Positions 34,908 through 43,871 of a DNA stretch of 46,287 nt are shown here, in pieces. The notes under the pieces are model-generated. The model saw only the letters and a list, made by a program, of their open reading frames with translations. It had not been told where the DNA came from and ran no database searches. Positions within the stretch are counted from its first letter, which is position 1; each line of letters opens with the position of its first letter. The stretch spans positions 1 through 46,287 of the forward strand of contig JBCCGE010000018.1 of assembly GCA_039029455.1 (NCBI GenBank). Direction: 5' to 3'. Origin of the DNA: JBCCGE01 sp039029455. Lineage in GTDB: Bacteria > Pseudomonadota > Gammaproteobacteria > Arenicellales > Poriferihabitantaceae. The translations under genes and the position numbers were made by a program.

Positions 34908-35819
34908 TCAGTTCCAGACATCAGTGCTCAGGTACCGTTCTCCGGTATCTGCGAGCATGGCCAGCATATTCTTGTTCCTAAACTCCGGATGCGCTGCGAG
35001 TCGAAGCATACCGGCAGTCGCCGCTCCGCAGGAGATACCGCAGAAAATACCTTCATTTTCAGCCAGAGCACTGGTCGTTGAATAGGCTTCCTCCGTTGAG
35101 ATTTGCAATATGCGGTCATAGGCGCCGGTATCGAGTGTATCCGGAATGAAACCGGGTGCTGTACCCATAATCTTGTGCTTGCACGCAATGCCCTGCGAAA
35201 GAATCGGTGAATCCGCTGGTTCCGTCGCAACAACAGTCAAATCCGGAACCAGAGGTCGCAGAAACCTGGCAATTCCGCTAATTGTACCTCCGGTGCCTGT
35301 GGTGCAGATTACCGCATCGAGCTGCTCACCAAAATCATTGAAGATTTCCCGAGCCGTGCGCTCATGGGCAGCCGGATTGGACGGGTTGTAATGCTGCCCA
35401 ACGAAAAAATATCCGTGTTCCGCGGACAGTCTTCTGGCCTCTTCGATAGCGCCAACCGTTCCTTTCTCAGCCGGGGTCAAAAGCACTTCCCCGCCGTACG
35501 CCTGCAGTATTTGTTTCCTTTCCCTACTCATGTCTTCAGACATCACGAATATTGCGCGGTAACCTTTGACCGCAGCGACCATAGCCAGACCAATGCCTGT
35601 ATTGCCGGACGTCGGCTCGATAATAGTATCTCCGCTTTTGAGGACACCGTCACGCTCGGCGTCTTCGATCATGCGAATTGCCGGTCTGTCCTTAACGGAA
35701 CCACCGGGATTAAAACTCTCGAGTTTGACCCAGCAGGCTGCCTCTAATCCTTGAGCCAGCCGGTTCAGTTTAATGACCGGTGTGCTGCCAATTGTTTCCA
35801 GTATATTGTCGTATTTCAT
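34908..35819 (-). CDS. Cysteine synthase (O-acetylserine sulfhydrylase)
   Basis: The 303-residue PLP enzyme is read from ATG 35819 (MKYDNILETIGSTPVIKL). It has the PLP lysine K43 in NPGGSVKDRPA, the substrate loop EPTSGNTGIGLAM, GTGGTISGIARFL and a C-terminal G-I-S-C-G-A-A. The length and loop favour CysK over CysM or cystathionine beta-synthase. It makes cysteine from O-acetylserine and sulfide. With MetY it gives the window two sulfur-assimilation enzymes. The 18 in-frame residues upstream lack family similarity. Confidence 0.92.
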   Translation of the reverse strand: MKYDNILETIGSTPVIKLNRLAQGLEAACWVKLESFNPGGSVKDRPAIRMIEDAERDGVLKSGDTIIEPTSGNTGIGLAMVAAVKGYRAIFVMSEDMSRERKQILQAYGGEVLLTPAEKGTVGAIEEARRLSAEHGYFFVGQHYNPSNPAAHERTAREIFNDFGEQLDAVICTTGTGGTISGIARFLRPLVPDLTVVATEPADSPILSQGIACKHKIMGTAPGFIPDTLDTGAYDRILQISTEEAYSTTSALAENEGIFCGISCGAATAGMLRLAAHPEFRNKNMLAMLADTGERYLSTDVWN

Positions 35820-35973
35820 TGTGAGACTGCTATGGTGAACTGCACTCGACAATAACTGGGGGCTGAGCCGCACCGAAAAAACCCGTAGAGTTATCGCGCC
35901 TGCAATTCCCTGGCAATTTGATACATTTCTCTCTGATTGCCTGTGTTGATGAAATATCTGACCTCAAATTCAC

Positions 35974-36654
35974 CTAACGCAATCGCACGTACGTCCAATA
36001 GTGAGAATTGCCGTCATCGGTATAGGGAGCATCCCGCAGGTTGTCGACCAGCTTTATGCAACCTTCTTCGATAAAACGATCGTTCGCAAGCTGGTACTGA
36101 CTGTCGTCGTAGTACAGAGTTCGAGTGCTGACAACAACCAGTCCGCCGACTTTAACCATCGCAAGAAGATTGAGTAATGATTCGGGCGGCACATGGCCAC
36201 AGGTAAATACACCACAGCATGTAATCGCATCGTACCGCTGAAGCCATTCAGACCGGGGAGGCAGAGTAATATCCACCTCCCCCCATAGTCTGCGGTACAC
36301 GCCGCGCTCTCTCGCCACTTCCACCATCTCCGGAGTCAGATCGCTGCCCTCCAGGTTGTGATAACCCCTCCCATGCAACTCTTCACCTACCAGACCCGTT
36401 CCACATCCGGCATCGTGAATCATTATGTCTCGATTGCCAAGGTCTATGCTGATAGCACTATCCGGCGGCGCGTTTAACAGACACTCCGAAGTAATGCGGG
36501 CTGCACTGTAACTGGCTGACGCGACGTCGCTGTCGTAGGCATCAGCCCACTGCCGGTAGTAATGCTTTATGTGTTCGGGATCACCATCAAGGCTCAGTCC
36601 ACCCCGGATAGCCGGATGCCGTCCGGACTCGCTTTCATCGCTCATTGGTCTCAT
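35974..36654 (-). CDS. SAM-dependent methyltransferase (class I)
   Basis: The 226-residue protein has the SAM motif MIHDAGCGTGLVGEELHGRGYHNLEGSDLTPEM (about 75-108), with an acidic residue for the ribose in EGSD. YDAITCCGVFTCGHVPPE follows, and L-V-V-V-S-T-R-T closes the fold. The opening D-P-E-H-I-K-H-Y-Y-R-Q-W-A-D-A-Y-D is typical of small-molecule methyltransferases of the Williams-Beuren/Mettl27-like group. Start 36654 or the ATG at 36645 is possible. The substrate is unknown. Confidence 0.87.
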   Translation of the reverse strand: MRPMSDESESGRHPAIRGGLSLDGDPEHIKHYYRQWADAYDSDVASASYSAARITSECLLNAPPDSAISIDLGNRDIMIHDAGCGTGLVGEELHGRGYHNLEGSDLTPEMVEVARERGVYRRLWGEVDITLPPRSEWLQRYDAITCCGVFTCGHVPPESLLNLLAMVKVGGLVVVSTRTLYYDDSQYQLANDRFIEEGCIKLVDNLRDAPYTDDGNSHYWTYVRLR

Positions 36655-36863
36655 TCATTATCACAGGTGGCGAAAAGCTTAGCAGATCGACGCCGGCCAA
36701 AGGAACTTCTAGAGTCCATCAGATGCAGCGCACAAAAAATCTCGCTAAACGGAAGCACTAATGATCCTGACGGTGAAGGATACTTGCCGGGCACGGCCAT
36801 TAAGAACTTGGCTCGCGATATAGAATGGTTATCATTAAACAATAGCGTATCAGTTTCATACTA

Positions 36864-37736
36864 GTGTCCATCTGGATTTACACCGCTGCTCTGATTGCCG
36901 TTGCCATATGGGGCGGATCGCCGATTGCGGCAAAGCTCGCCGTTGAATCGATTGACCCGATCGCAGTATCGGTGTTACGAACGGTGATCGCCGGAGCCAT
37001 TGTGTTGCCGATAGCACTGTTGCTTTCAATCCAGTTGCCCGGGAACAGAACCCAGTGGACTCTGCTGCTGATAACCGGTTTCAGCGGTTTTGTGGTGTTC
37101 GCTTTTTTACTCACTATCGGGGTGGCCATGACGTCCGGCAGTCACGCCTCCATGATCCTGGCGTCACTGCCGTTGACTACAGGTGCTATTGCTCTGATTT
37201 GGGATCGAATGAAACCCTCGGTGCTTTGGGTGACCGGATGTACCATAGCACTCTGCGGAGAGGCCCTGCTGATTTTTTCGGAATCCGGAAGCACTGCCAC
37301 ATCGAGTATTGAGGGTGACCTGATTATATTTTTTGCGAATGCCTTTGCCTCACTGGGATATGTCTGCGGCGGCAGGTTGCAGCAAGAAGGCTACCCTTCC
37401 GTTGCCACAACATTCTGGGGGGTGTCAATCTGGGCTGTTCTGCTATTACCCCTGCTGCCATTCACGGTAGACCTTTCAGAGATATCCGGTGCGTCCAAAT
37501 CATCGATTCTGGGTCTACTGTACCTGACCGTTGGCGTCACAATTGTCGCCTACGTATTCTGGTACTGGGCGCTGGGCAAAGGAGGAATTGCCCGGATCGG
37601 CTCATTTCAATTTCTCCAACCAGTAACGGGAGTGATTGCCGCCAGCTGGTTGCTGCATGAAAGCGTTGATGTGAGTTTTGTTCTGGCCTCAATACTGGTT
37701 TTGGGCGGCGTATGGCTTGCCCTAAAATCAAAGTAG
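36864..37736 (+). CDS. EamA/DMT-family transporter
   Basis: The 290-residue protein starts with GTG at 36864. Ten transmembrane segments form two EamA units, with the opening I-A-V-A-I-W-G-G-S-P-I-A-A-K-L-A-V and the second-half close Y-W-A-L-G-K-G-G-I-A-R-I-G-S-F-Q-F-L-Q-P-V. It is likely an exporter or importer of a small metabolite. The next gene, a HAD dehalogenase, follows 27 bases later in the same direction. The 209 bases upstream hold no credible gene. Confidence 0.9.
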   Translation: MSIWIYTAALIAVAIWGGSPIAAKLAVESIDPIAVSVLRTVIAGAIVLPIALLLSIQLPGNRTQWTLLLITGFSGFVVFAFLLTIGVAMTSGSHASMILASLPLTTGAIALIWDRMKPSVLWVTGCTIALCGEALLIFSESGSTATSSIEGDLIIFFANAFASLGYVCGGRLQQEGYPSVATTFWGVSIWAVLLLPLLPFTVDLSEISGASKSSILGLLYLTVGVTIVAYVFWYWALGKGGIARIGSFQFLQPVTGVIAASWLLHESVDVSFVLASILVLGGVWLALKSK

Positions 37737-37763
37737 ACCTAACGAATCAATAACAACACGATC

Positions 37764-38471
37764 ATGTCTGATATCCGCGCCGTTTTTTTTGATGTGTTTG
37801 GAACCCTGGTGGACTGGCGCACAAGCGTTGTTCAACAAGGCCCAAAAATTACCTTTGGGAAAAATACGGAGATCGATTGGGAGCAATTTGCGGACGAGTG
37901 GCGGGGTATGTACCAGCCGTCAATGGAAAGTGTCCGGAGTAATTTGCGTGACTGGGTAAGCCTGGACACGTTGCATCGTGAAAGTCTGAACGTTCTGATC
38001 AAGCGTCATGGGCTGACTGCACTCACAAAATACGAAATAGAGGAACTCAATCGAATCTGGCACCGCCTGATACCCTGGCCGGATACTGTCGACGGTCTAC
38101 ATAAGATCAGGCAGCATTACATCATCGCGCCGATGAGCAATGGGAATATTGCGCTGATGACAAATCTCTCCAAACATTCCGGATTGCCCTGGGACGTCAT
38201 TTTGGGTGCGGAAATCGCCCGCCAGTACAAGCCTCGACCCGAGGTGTATCTGGCGGGTGCATCAGCGCTTGACCTTCAGTGCAGTGAATGCGTGATGGTT
38301 GCAGCACATAACGACGACCTTCGCGCTGCCCGCAAGATTGGTTTCAAAACCGCTTTTATTCCACGGCCAACGGAATACGGCCGCGATCAGAAAACCGATC
38401 TTGAGGCAGAGGAGGCATGGGATTTCACTGCTGCTAATCTGCTCGATCTTGCAAACCGCCTGAAAGCCTGA
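37764..38471 (+). CDS. HAD-superfamily haloacid dehalogenase type II
   Basis: The 235-residue protein begins with the HAD nucleophile motif V-F-F-D10-V-F-G-T-L-V-D-W-R, then M-S-N-G-N (motif II) and Y-K-P-R-P-E-V-Y (motif III lysine). These fit (S)-2-haloacid dehalogenase type II, which replaces halogen with hydroxyl via an aspartyl ester. Related phosphatases share this pattern, so the substrate is uncertain. Downstream genes act on 2-oxo acids, so it may be part of a small catabolic group. Confidence 0.85.
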   Translation: MSDIRAVFFDVFGTLVDWRTSVVQQGPKITFGKNTEIDWEQFADEWRGMYQPSMESVRSNLRDWVSLDTLHRESLNVLIKRHGLTALTKYEIEELNRIWHRLIPWPDTVDGLHKIRQHYIIAPMSNGNIALMTNLSKHSGLPWDVILGAEIARQYKPRPEVYLAGASALDLQCSECVMVAAHNDDLRAARKIGFKTAFIPRPTEYGRDQKTDLEAEEAWDFTAANLLDLANRLKA

Positions 38472-38575
38472 ATTCACGTTCATGTCCTAACGGTATTCGC
38501 TTATGCGAAATGACCATCGGGCCACGGTGGTGTCCGCGCATATAATTGGCCCATCAGTTAACGGGAGCGCGCGCA

Positions 38576-39694
38576 ATGTCAAATGCAGATCATATCTGGA
38601 AGTGCCTGATAGAAAATCAGGTCGATAAAGTCACCTATCTTCCCTGCAATAAGCTGAATGCATTAATTCAGGCCAAACCTGAAACCATGGAAATCTGGGA
38701 TATCACCAAGGAGTCGGTGGGTCTCGGTCTGTGCTTTGGTCGCAGTCTGGCGGGCAAACGAACGGCAATGATGATTCAGAACACGGGGCTGGGCAACCTG
38801 ATTACCGAGTTGTACACCATGCAGAAGCTGTATCAGGAGGCGCTGCCGATTTTTGTCTCCTGGCGCGGCTATTATCAGGAACCCATCGAGGCGCAGATTA
38901 TCTTTGGGAGTAAGGTGGAAAGTCTGCTGGATGCCATTGATGTCGAGTATCAGATTCTCAAGAGCTCCGAGGACATCGAAAACCTGTCAGACGATCTGAA
39001 CACGGTGTTCGAACAGAACAAAGTCAAGGTTTACCTGATATCTCCCGAATTATGGGAGACCAACAGTCCTGATTTTCATGTCTTTGGTCACCCGAGAATT
39101 GCACCGGTTCAGACAGAAGCCGATGGTTACAGTGGTGAACCCACTCTTAATCGAATCGGTGCCATTGCCGAAATTATGAGCACCGTAGGTGACGAAGATG
39201 TCGTGGTCTCCCAGATCGGTTTCCCGTCCAAAGAGGTGTACAACACTCGCGACCGGGACCTGAATTTTTACATGCTGGGTGCGCTTGGGTCCGCCACCGA
39301 GGTGGGGATTGCGCTAGCCGCAGAGTTACCAGATCGCAAGGTATTCGTTATCGACGGTGACGGCTCGTTTATCTTCAATCCCAACCAGCTCATTGATCTT
39401 GCAACAATGGGGTCCCCGAATCTCTCTGTAATCTGTCTTGACAACGGCAGCTGGGGCTCCACTGGAAATCAACCGACACTGACCTCTCAGGGCATGAATC
39501 TGACAGCTATGGTCAGATCGATGGGCCCTGTCAGCACGTGCATGACCGACGACGCCGCACGACTGCACGGCGCGATTCGAGACAACGTCTCGTTTATCCA
39601 CTATATGATTCAGGCGGGTAATGACAAGGTAGGGGGCGAAATTCCGCTAAAAGCTCTCGAAATCAAAAATCGATTTATGGCTGCGCTCCAGTAA
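38576..39694 (+). CDS. ThDP-dependent sulfopyruvate/phosphonopyruvate decarboxylase-like fusion
   Basis: The 372-residue protein is read from ATG 38576 behind GGGAG. The N-half has a Pyr domain with L-P-C-N-K-L (22-27), the cofactor Glu E46 in TKESVGLGLCFGRSLAG, and QNTGLGNLITELYTM. The C-half is a PP domain with GDGSF (261-265) and N290 in C-L-D-N as the Mg2+/diphosphate site. This is the ComD and ComE order in a single chain, as in bacterial sulfopyruvate decarboxylase, or phosphonopyruvate decarboxylase. It would make sulfo- or phosphonoacetaldehyde. No Xsc or PhnX follows, so the true substrate may differ. Confidence 0.72.
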   Translation: MSNADHIWKCLIENQVDKVTYLPCNKLNALIQAKPETMEIWDITKESVGLGLCFGRSLAGKRTAMMIQNTGLGNLITELYTMQKLYQEALPIFVSWRGYYQEPIEAQIIFGSKVESLLDAIDVEYQILKSSEDIENLSDDLNTVFEQNKVKVYLISPELWETNSPDFHVFGHPRIAPVQTEADGYSGEPTLNRIGAIAEIMSTVGDEDVVVSQIGFPSKEVYNTRDRDLNFYMLGALGSATEVGIALAAELPDRKVFVIDGDGSFIFNPNQLIDLATMGSPNLSVICLDNGSWGSTGNQPTLTSQGMNLTAMVRSMGPVSTCMTDDAARLHGAIRDNVSFIHYMIQAGNDKVGGEIPLKALEIKNRFMAALQ

Positions 39695-39745
39695 TTGCCC
39701 GGCCGGGTTAATATCGGCCGTTCGGAACAACTCAGCTGCAATAAC

Positions 39746-40807
39746 ATGACCGAACGGCACCCGGCCAACACGCTGCCGGTCTTTAATCTGGATTCATGGG
39801 AATCTCTTAGTCCCGATAACCGGCAAGCTCTGGCGCGAGAATTAGGTCTCGTATGTCACGAGCTGGGTTTTTTCTATCTGCAGTCCGATGGTTTTGATGC
39901 GCTGCAGCGAGATGTGCAGCACCAAATGGAGCGATTTTTCTCTCTCCCGGATTCCGTAAAGACGACACTCGACAAAACTCACTCCCCCCAGTTCAGGGGC
40001 TGGGATCGTCTGGGCGCCGAAAAAACCAATAATCTTCAGGACTATCGCGAGCAACTCGATATCGGTCCGGAGAGAGATCCCATTGAATGTCCTACGCACT
40101 ATTTTCAGCGCTTGGTTGGTCCAAACCAGTGGCCGCAGGAAAATGAACTGCCGGGATTCCGCGCTTCGGTTAAAAACTACATTAACTGCATGGATCAAAT
40201 CGCGAGTCGCCTTCTGGACGTTATGTCTGTTGCGCTGGGATTCGATCTTTCTTACCTGCGCAATACATTTGGCAATGATCCCTGCCCCTACCTGAAACTG
40301 ATTCGATATCCGGAGTCTGAAAGTGGGACTCAGGGTGTTGGCACCCATAAGGACTCCGGGTATCTGACACTGTTGCTTCAGGACGATGTTGGTGGCCTAC
40401 AGACTCAGGATGCGCAGGGTAACTGGTTTGATATCACTCCGATTCCCGGCACTCTGGTGGTTAACGTCGGTGAGCTGATGCAGATGGCAACAGCGAATTA
40501 TTTTGTCGCAGCACCCCATCGAGTGATCAGCCCGACCGCAACAACACGCTACAGCTGCGCCTACTTCCACAGCCCTGATCTAATGACGCCGCTCGAAGTA
40601 TTGCCTGTCAGCTCCGAAATTTTATCGACTGTCGCAAACAGTGTTGCGCACACCAATGCCGGCATCATGGCGTCAAAAATGGAGATGGAACGAGGCTCTG
40701 ACCCCCTTCAATCAACGATGACACATACTCTTTTTGGGGAGAAGTACTGGGAGCGATGGGTCAGAAGCTATCCCGACATCGCCAGGAGTTTTCACGGTGA
40801 CCTTTGA
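39746..40807 (+). CDS. Isopenicillin N synthase-family 2OG-Fe(II) oxygenase
   Basis: The 353-residue protein is read from ATG 39746 (MTERHPAN); the frame extends upstream only into the previous gene's spacer. IPNS-family features are the N-terminal V-F-N-L-D-S, F-R-G-W at 83-86, and the iron triad H201-K-D203 (in GVGTHKDSGYLTLLLQD) and H258 (in APHRVISP), with R268-Y-S270 for 2-oxoglutarate. The family includes plant and bacterial dioxygenases of small acids and amines. It starts 51 bases after the decarboxylase and may act on the same pathway. Confidence 0.9.
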   Translation: MTERHPANTLPVFNLDSWESLSPDNRQALARELGLVCHELGFFYLQSDGFDALQRDVQHQMERFFSLPDSVKTTLDKTHSPQFRGWDRLGAEKTNNLQDYREQLDIGPERDPIECPTHYFQRLVGPNQWPQENELPGFRASVKNYINCMDQIASRLLDVMSVALGFDLSYLRNTFGNDPCPYLKLIRYPESESGTQGVGTHKDSGYLTLLLQDDVGGLQTQDAQGNWFDITPIPGTLVVNVGELMQMATANYFVAAPHRVISPTATTRYSCAYFHSPDLMTPLEVLPVSSEILSTVANSVAHTNAGIMASKMEMERGSDPLQSTMTHTLFGEKYWERWVRSYPDIARSFHGDL

Positions 40808-40891
40808 TTTGAGGATCTGTTTCAGTTTAGGATTCGGCTGGGTTCAAAATCCATATTCCTATAACCATAACTCTCCCTGAATCACCCCATA

Positions 40892-42589
40892 GTGAAAATC
40901 AATCATCTATTCTCTTATACTGCTGTGCAGTTTATCTTACTGCTCGCACTGTCGCCAGGAATCACTCGCGCTGAAGTATTCAACGTCCCCTGCTCACCCA
41001 GCGATCTCAACACGACATTCGGAAATGCTTCAATCAATGGAGAAGCTGATATTGTTAATCTCGCTGAAAATTGCACCTACACGTACACGACATCATTCGA
41101 CGGAGAAGCCGCCACCGCTATTTTTGGTCCACTCGTAGTCAACGGCAACGGAGCGACCATTGAACGAGACCCGAGCGCACCCCAGTTCAGGATATTTAAC
41201 ATTGGCGGTGACGGTACGGTGACGCTCAATGACCTCACCATTCAAAATGGTCACGCCCCTGATGGAACAGGCACTGCGGGGGCATCAGGTGAGACCGGTG
41301 GCGCGATAAGAATGTTCGAGTCACTTGAACTCAATAGAACGGTCGTCCGGAACAATCGCTCCGGAAGCGGTGCAAGCAACATTAATGGCGGCGGCGGATT
41401 TGGCGGCGTTGGCGGCGCCATTGAAGTCTGCGAAGGCTGCTCGCTCTTCATCACTGATTCCACGTTCCAAAATAACCAGACGGGTGCCTCCGGCAGCGGT
41501 TCCGAAGGAGCCGGCCCAGGATTTCCTGGTCTTGGCGGTGCCATTTATATCAGCTCGGCGACCAGTGGGCCCACCTCACTACTGACTGTTTCCAGATCCC
41601 TATTCGAAAACAATTCAGTCGGTGAAATCGGATTTGGAGACGGATCCGGAATCTTTCCCCGTGGCGGCGCCATCTATAGTTTGGACGCAATTCTTGATAT
41701 TACCAACACGACGTTTTCAGGAAATTCGGCTGCCGACGGGGCGGCGATCACCTCTTTTGCAGATGATGCAGGTTCTTTATCCCTGCAATTTGTCAGTGTG
41801 GTCGACAATGTCGGCGACAATGCAATCGAATACGGAAGCGATACACAGGCTCCATTAATTGCGCACTCAATATTCCGCAACGGCGCCTCTGTCGATTGTC
41901 GAATAATTGACAGTGCAAGCTTTAATGCGCTATCCGTATACAATCTGTTCGAGGACAGCACATCCGACGATGCGTGTGACATGAGCAACACAAATAACAA
42001 TGTGCTCAATGCAAACTTACCGCTGAGTCCATTAGCTAAGAACGGCGGGCGCACAAAAACCCATGCATTGCTGGACGGCAACGACGCCATTGACCGTGGA
42101 CCGATAAATTTCACTGCGGTCACCACGGATCAGCGTGGAGTCCGGCGACCCCAGTTCTCGTTCCTGTCCATCAATGATCGACCGGATAGTGGAGCTTTCG
42201 AAACCACACCCGGTTTTTTCCGGTTGAACAACAACGTGGAACTGCCAAACGAGGAGATTGAGACCCCTACCCAGGATAACTACATTGCTATTTATCTGGA
42301 TGCGGGTGAGTCAGTAGAAGCACGTATTGAATTTACTCACGCCTTCGGAGATCTGGATATGCATCTCTATCGTAGAGACAATCTGAGTTCGTTTATCGAT
42401 AGCTCAGCGGGGATTTTCGATTCGGAAACCATTGAATTCACAGCGGACGAGTCTGGTGAATACTGGATTCGCGTGTTCGGATTCGCCGGCGCCACAAATA
42501 ACTACTCCATGACCATTTCTTTCGACAGAGTTCTCACCTGTTTCGTGGTTCAGACCGCCGCCAACGCGCGAGTGCCGATCTGCTTTTAG
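40892..42589 (+). CDS. Secreted beta-helix protein with choice-of-anchor Q and PPC domains
   Basis: The 565-residue protein starts with GTG and a signal peptide (hydrophobic 11-25, cleavage after TRA). Residues 45-330 are Gly/Asn/Thr-rich right-handed beta-helix repeats such as T-N-T-T-F-S-G-N-S-A. Residues about 365-430 match the choice-of-anchor Q region: L-S-P-L-A-K-N-G-G-R-T-K-T-H-A-L-L, A-I-D-R-G and D-S-G-A-F-E. The last 110 residues are a PPC-type beta domain with GDLDMHLYRRD and GEYWIRVFGFAGATNNYSM. It is probably a surface or secreted protein; no LPXTG, PEP-CTERM or autotransporter barrel is seen. Confidence 0.85.
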   Translation: MKINHLFSYTAVQFILLLALSPGITRAEVFNVPCSPSDLNTTFGNASINGEADIVNLAENCTYTYTTSFDGEAATAIFGPLVVNGNGATIERDPSAPQFRIFNIGGDGTVTLNDLTIQNGHAPDGTGTAGASGETGGAIRMFESLELNRTVVRNNRSGSGASNINGGGGFGGVGGAIEVCEGCSLFITDSTFQNNQTGASGSGSEGAGPGFPGLGGAIYISSATSGPTSLLTVSRSLFENNSVGEIGFGDGSGIFPRGGAIYSLDAILDITNTTFSGNSAADGAAITSFADDAGSLSLQFVSVVDNVGDNAIEYGSDTQAPLIAHSIFRNGASVDCRIIDSASFNALSVYNLFEDSTSDDACDMSNTNNNVLNANLPLSPLAKNGGRTKTHALLDGNDAIDRGPINFTAVTTDQRGVRRPQFSFLSINDRPDSGAFETTPGFFRLNNNVELPNEEIETPTQDNYIAIYLDAGESVEARIEFTHAFGDLDMHLYRRDNLSSFIDSSAGIFDSETIEFTADESGEYWIRVFGFAGATNNYSMTISFDRVLTCFVVQTAANARVPICF

Positions 42590-42632
42590 TCACGGTTGCC
42601 AGGTTTCGCCTGACTACTCAGTGCAACTCAAC

Positions 42633-43763
42633 TTACCCTTGAATACGCGTGCCTGAAATCTGATTAGGGAAATAGTCCTCGCAGTTCCCTTCACGATAGA
42701 CGTCGGCCGTCGCGCAATGGAGCCCACCTCCGAAGGGATAGGCATCCCGAAACTCCACAGGAATAACTTCCATGCCCAACTGATCCATCTGCTCCATTTG
42801 ATTGACCTCGGATGCCTCGACAACGACCGTTTTGTGATCGATCACCAGGCAATTCATTGACAGCCACACGCTGGAATAACACAGTGGGGGTGGCGTGGTA
42901 TGCGAAGGTTGTGCAGCATCGACAATTTCCCAGTCATTTGCTTCGAATATCTTGCGCTGGTCCTCGGGCAGCTTCCGATTCGGATTGTTGATAATTAAAC
43001 CCGGTCGCAACGGCACGAATGTCGCATCGATGTGGATGGGATAAGGATCGCCCGGAAAGTTGACCGAGTGCACCCGGTGGTTTGGGAAATGTCGCTGCAG
43101 CCACTGCATGGCTCGCCGGTTGGTTGTCAGCCCGTGCTGCACAAATAGGTCTTTACCCAGACGGCAAACGTCAGCGGCGTCGAACAGAGGCTCGTTTTCA
43201 TTGGTGACAAAATCCAGATTGGCGGTGCGTTCCAGCCGCTCTTCGATTGTGATGTCGTCAAAATAGCCCGCTTTGTAGGAATCCGGTCCAAGTCGGGGGC
43301 GTGGCGCCTGTTCCCAGCGGAAGTTGGGATCTTCGTCAAAGTACTTCTGCATCAGGTCGTGGTACGCCAGATACTCAAAGTATCGACAACGAAATGACAT
43401 CGCAGCACTCAGAATTTCGTTTCCAACTGTCAGCAACACATCGCGCGGCGGCATGCAGCCGAACTGGGAGGCGGTTGAGAAATCCGGTGTAATCACCGCC
43501 TGATTCCACTGAATGGGCGTGGGACGATCAACCTTTACGCCCCGCGCTTCCAAAACTGATACCAGATTGTCCAACTGGGCATTAGCCTTCTCGACCGTTT
43601 CCAGTGGTCGCGGACCCCACATGCCCCGCATATCGCTGTCGTCAGGAATTTTTGCTTCAGTTGCAGGTTCGTTGGGTGGAATGCAGGTATGATCCGCTCG
43701 CCCGACAATAATGTGTTTAAGCGGATCGAACTCGTTCCAGGAATTGACGACAGTGGCGGTCAT
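42633..43763 (-). CDS. Glycine amidinotransferase-like (AGAT-type) amidinotransferase
   Basis: The 376-residue protein aligns along its whole length with vertebrate AGAT from memory: MPPRDVLLTVGNEILSAAMSFRCRYFEY (104-131), F-D-A-A-D198, H244-I-D-A-T-F and GGGLHC350. D198, H244 and C350 match the AGAT triad. The enzyme moves the amidino group of arginine to an amine via a Cys-amidino adduct, giving guanidinoacetate or a related compound plus ornithine. Bacterial relatives serve guanidino natural products, osmolytes or streptomycin-type sugars. It is divergent from an EamA transporter, which may export the product. Confidence 0.9.
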   Translation of the reverse strand: MTATVVNSWNEFDPLKHIIVGRADHTCIPPNEPATEAKIPDDSDMRGMWGPRPLETVEKANAQLDNLVSVLEARGVKVDRPTPIQWNQAVITPDFSTASQFGCMPPRDVLLTVGNEILSAAMSFRCRYFEYLAYHDLMQKYFDEDPNFRWEQAPRPRLGPDSYKAGYFDDITIEERLERTANLDFVTNENEPLFDAADVCRLGKDLFVQHGLTTNRRAMQWLQRHFPNHRVHSVNFPGDPYPIHIDATFVPLRPGLIINNPNRKLPEDQRKIFEANDWEIVDAAQPSHTTPPPLCYSSVWLSMNCLVIDHKTVVVEASEVNQMEQMDQLGMEVIPVEFRDAYPFGGGLHCATADVYREGNCEDYFPNQISGTRIQG

Positions 43764-43871
43764 GGCGATGTCTGGGGATTTTTTTGGGCGCGGTAATATA
43801 GTCCAGAAGTGACGTGCTGAGAACCTTTTAGAACTCCAAAATTGACTGATTCCTCGAAATCCTCATACCCA

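Noticed and set aside
36562..36864. 100-codon frame over the methyltransferase/transporter spacer
   Set aside because: Half of it is antisense to the methyltransferase gene and the rest shows no pattern.
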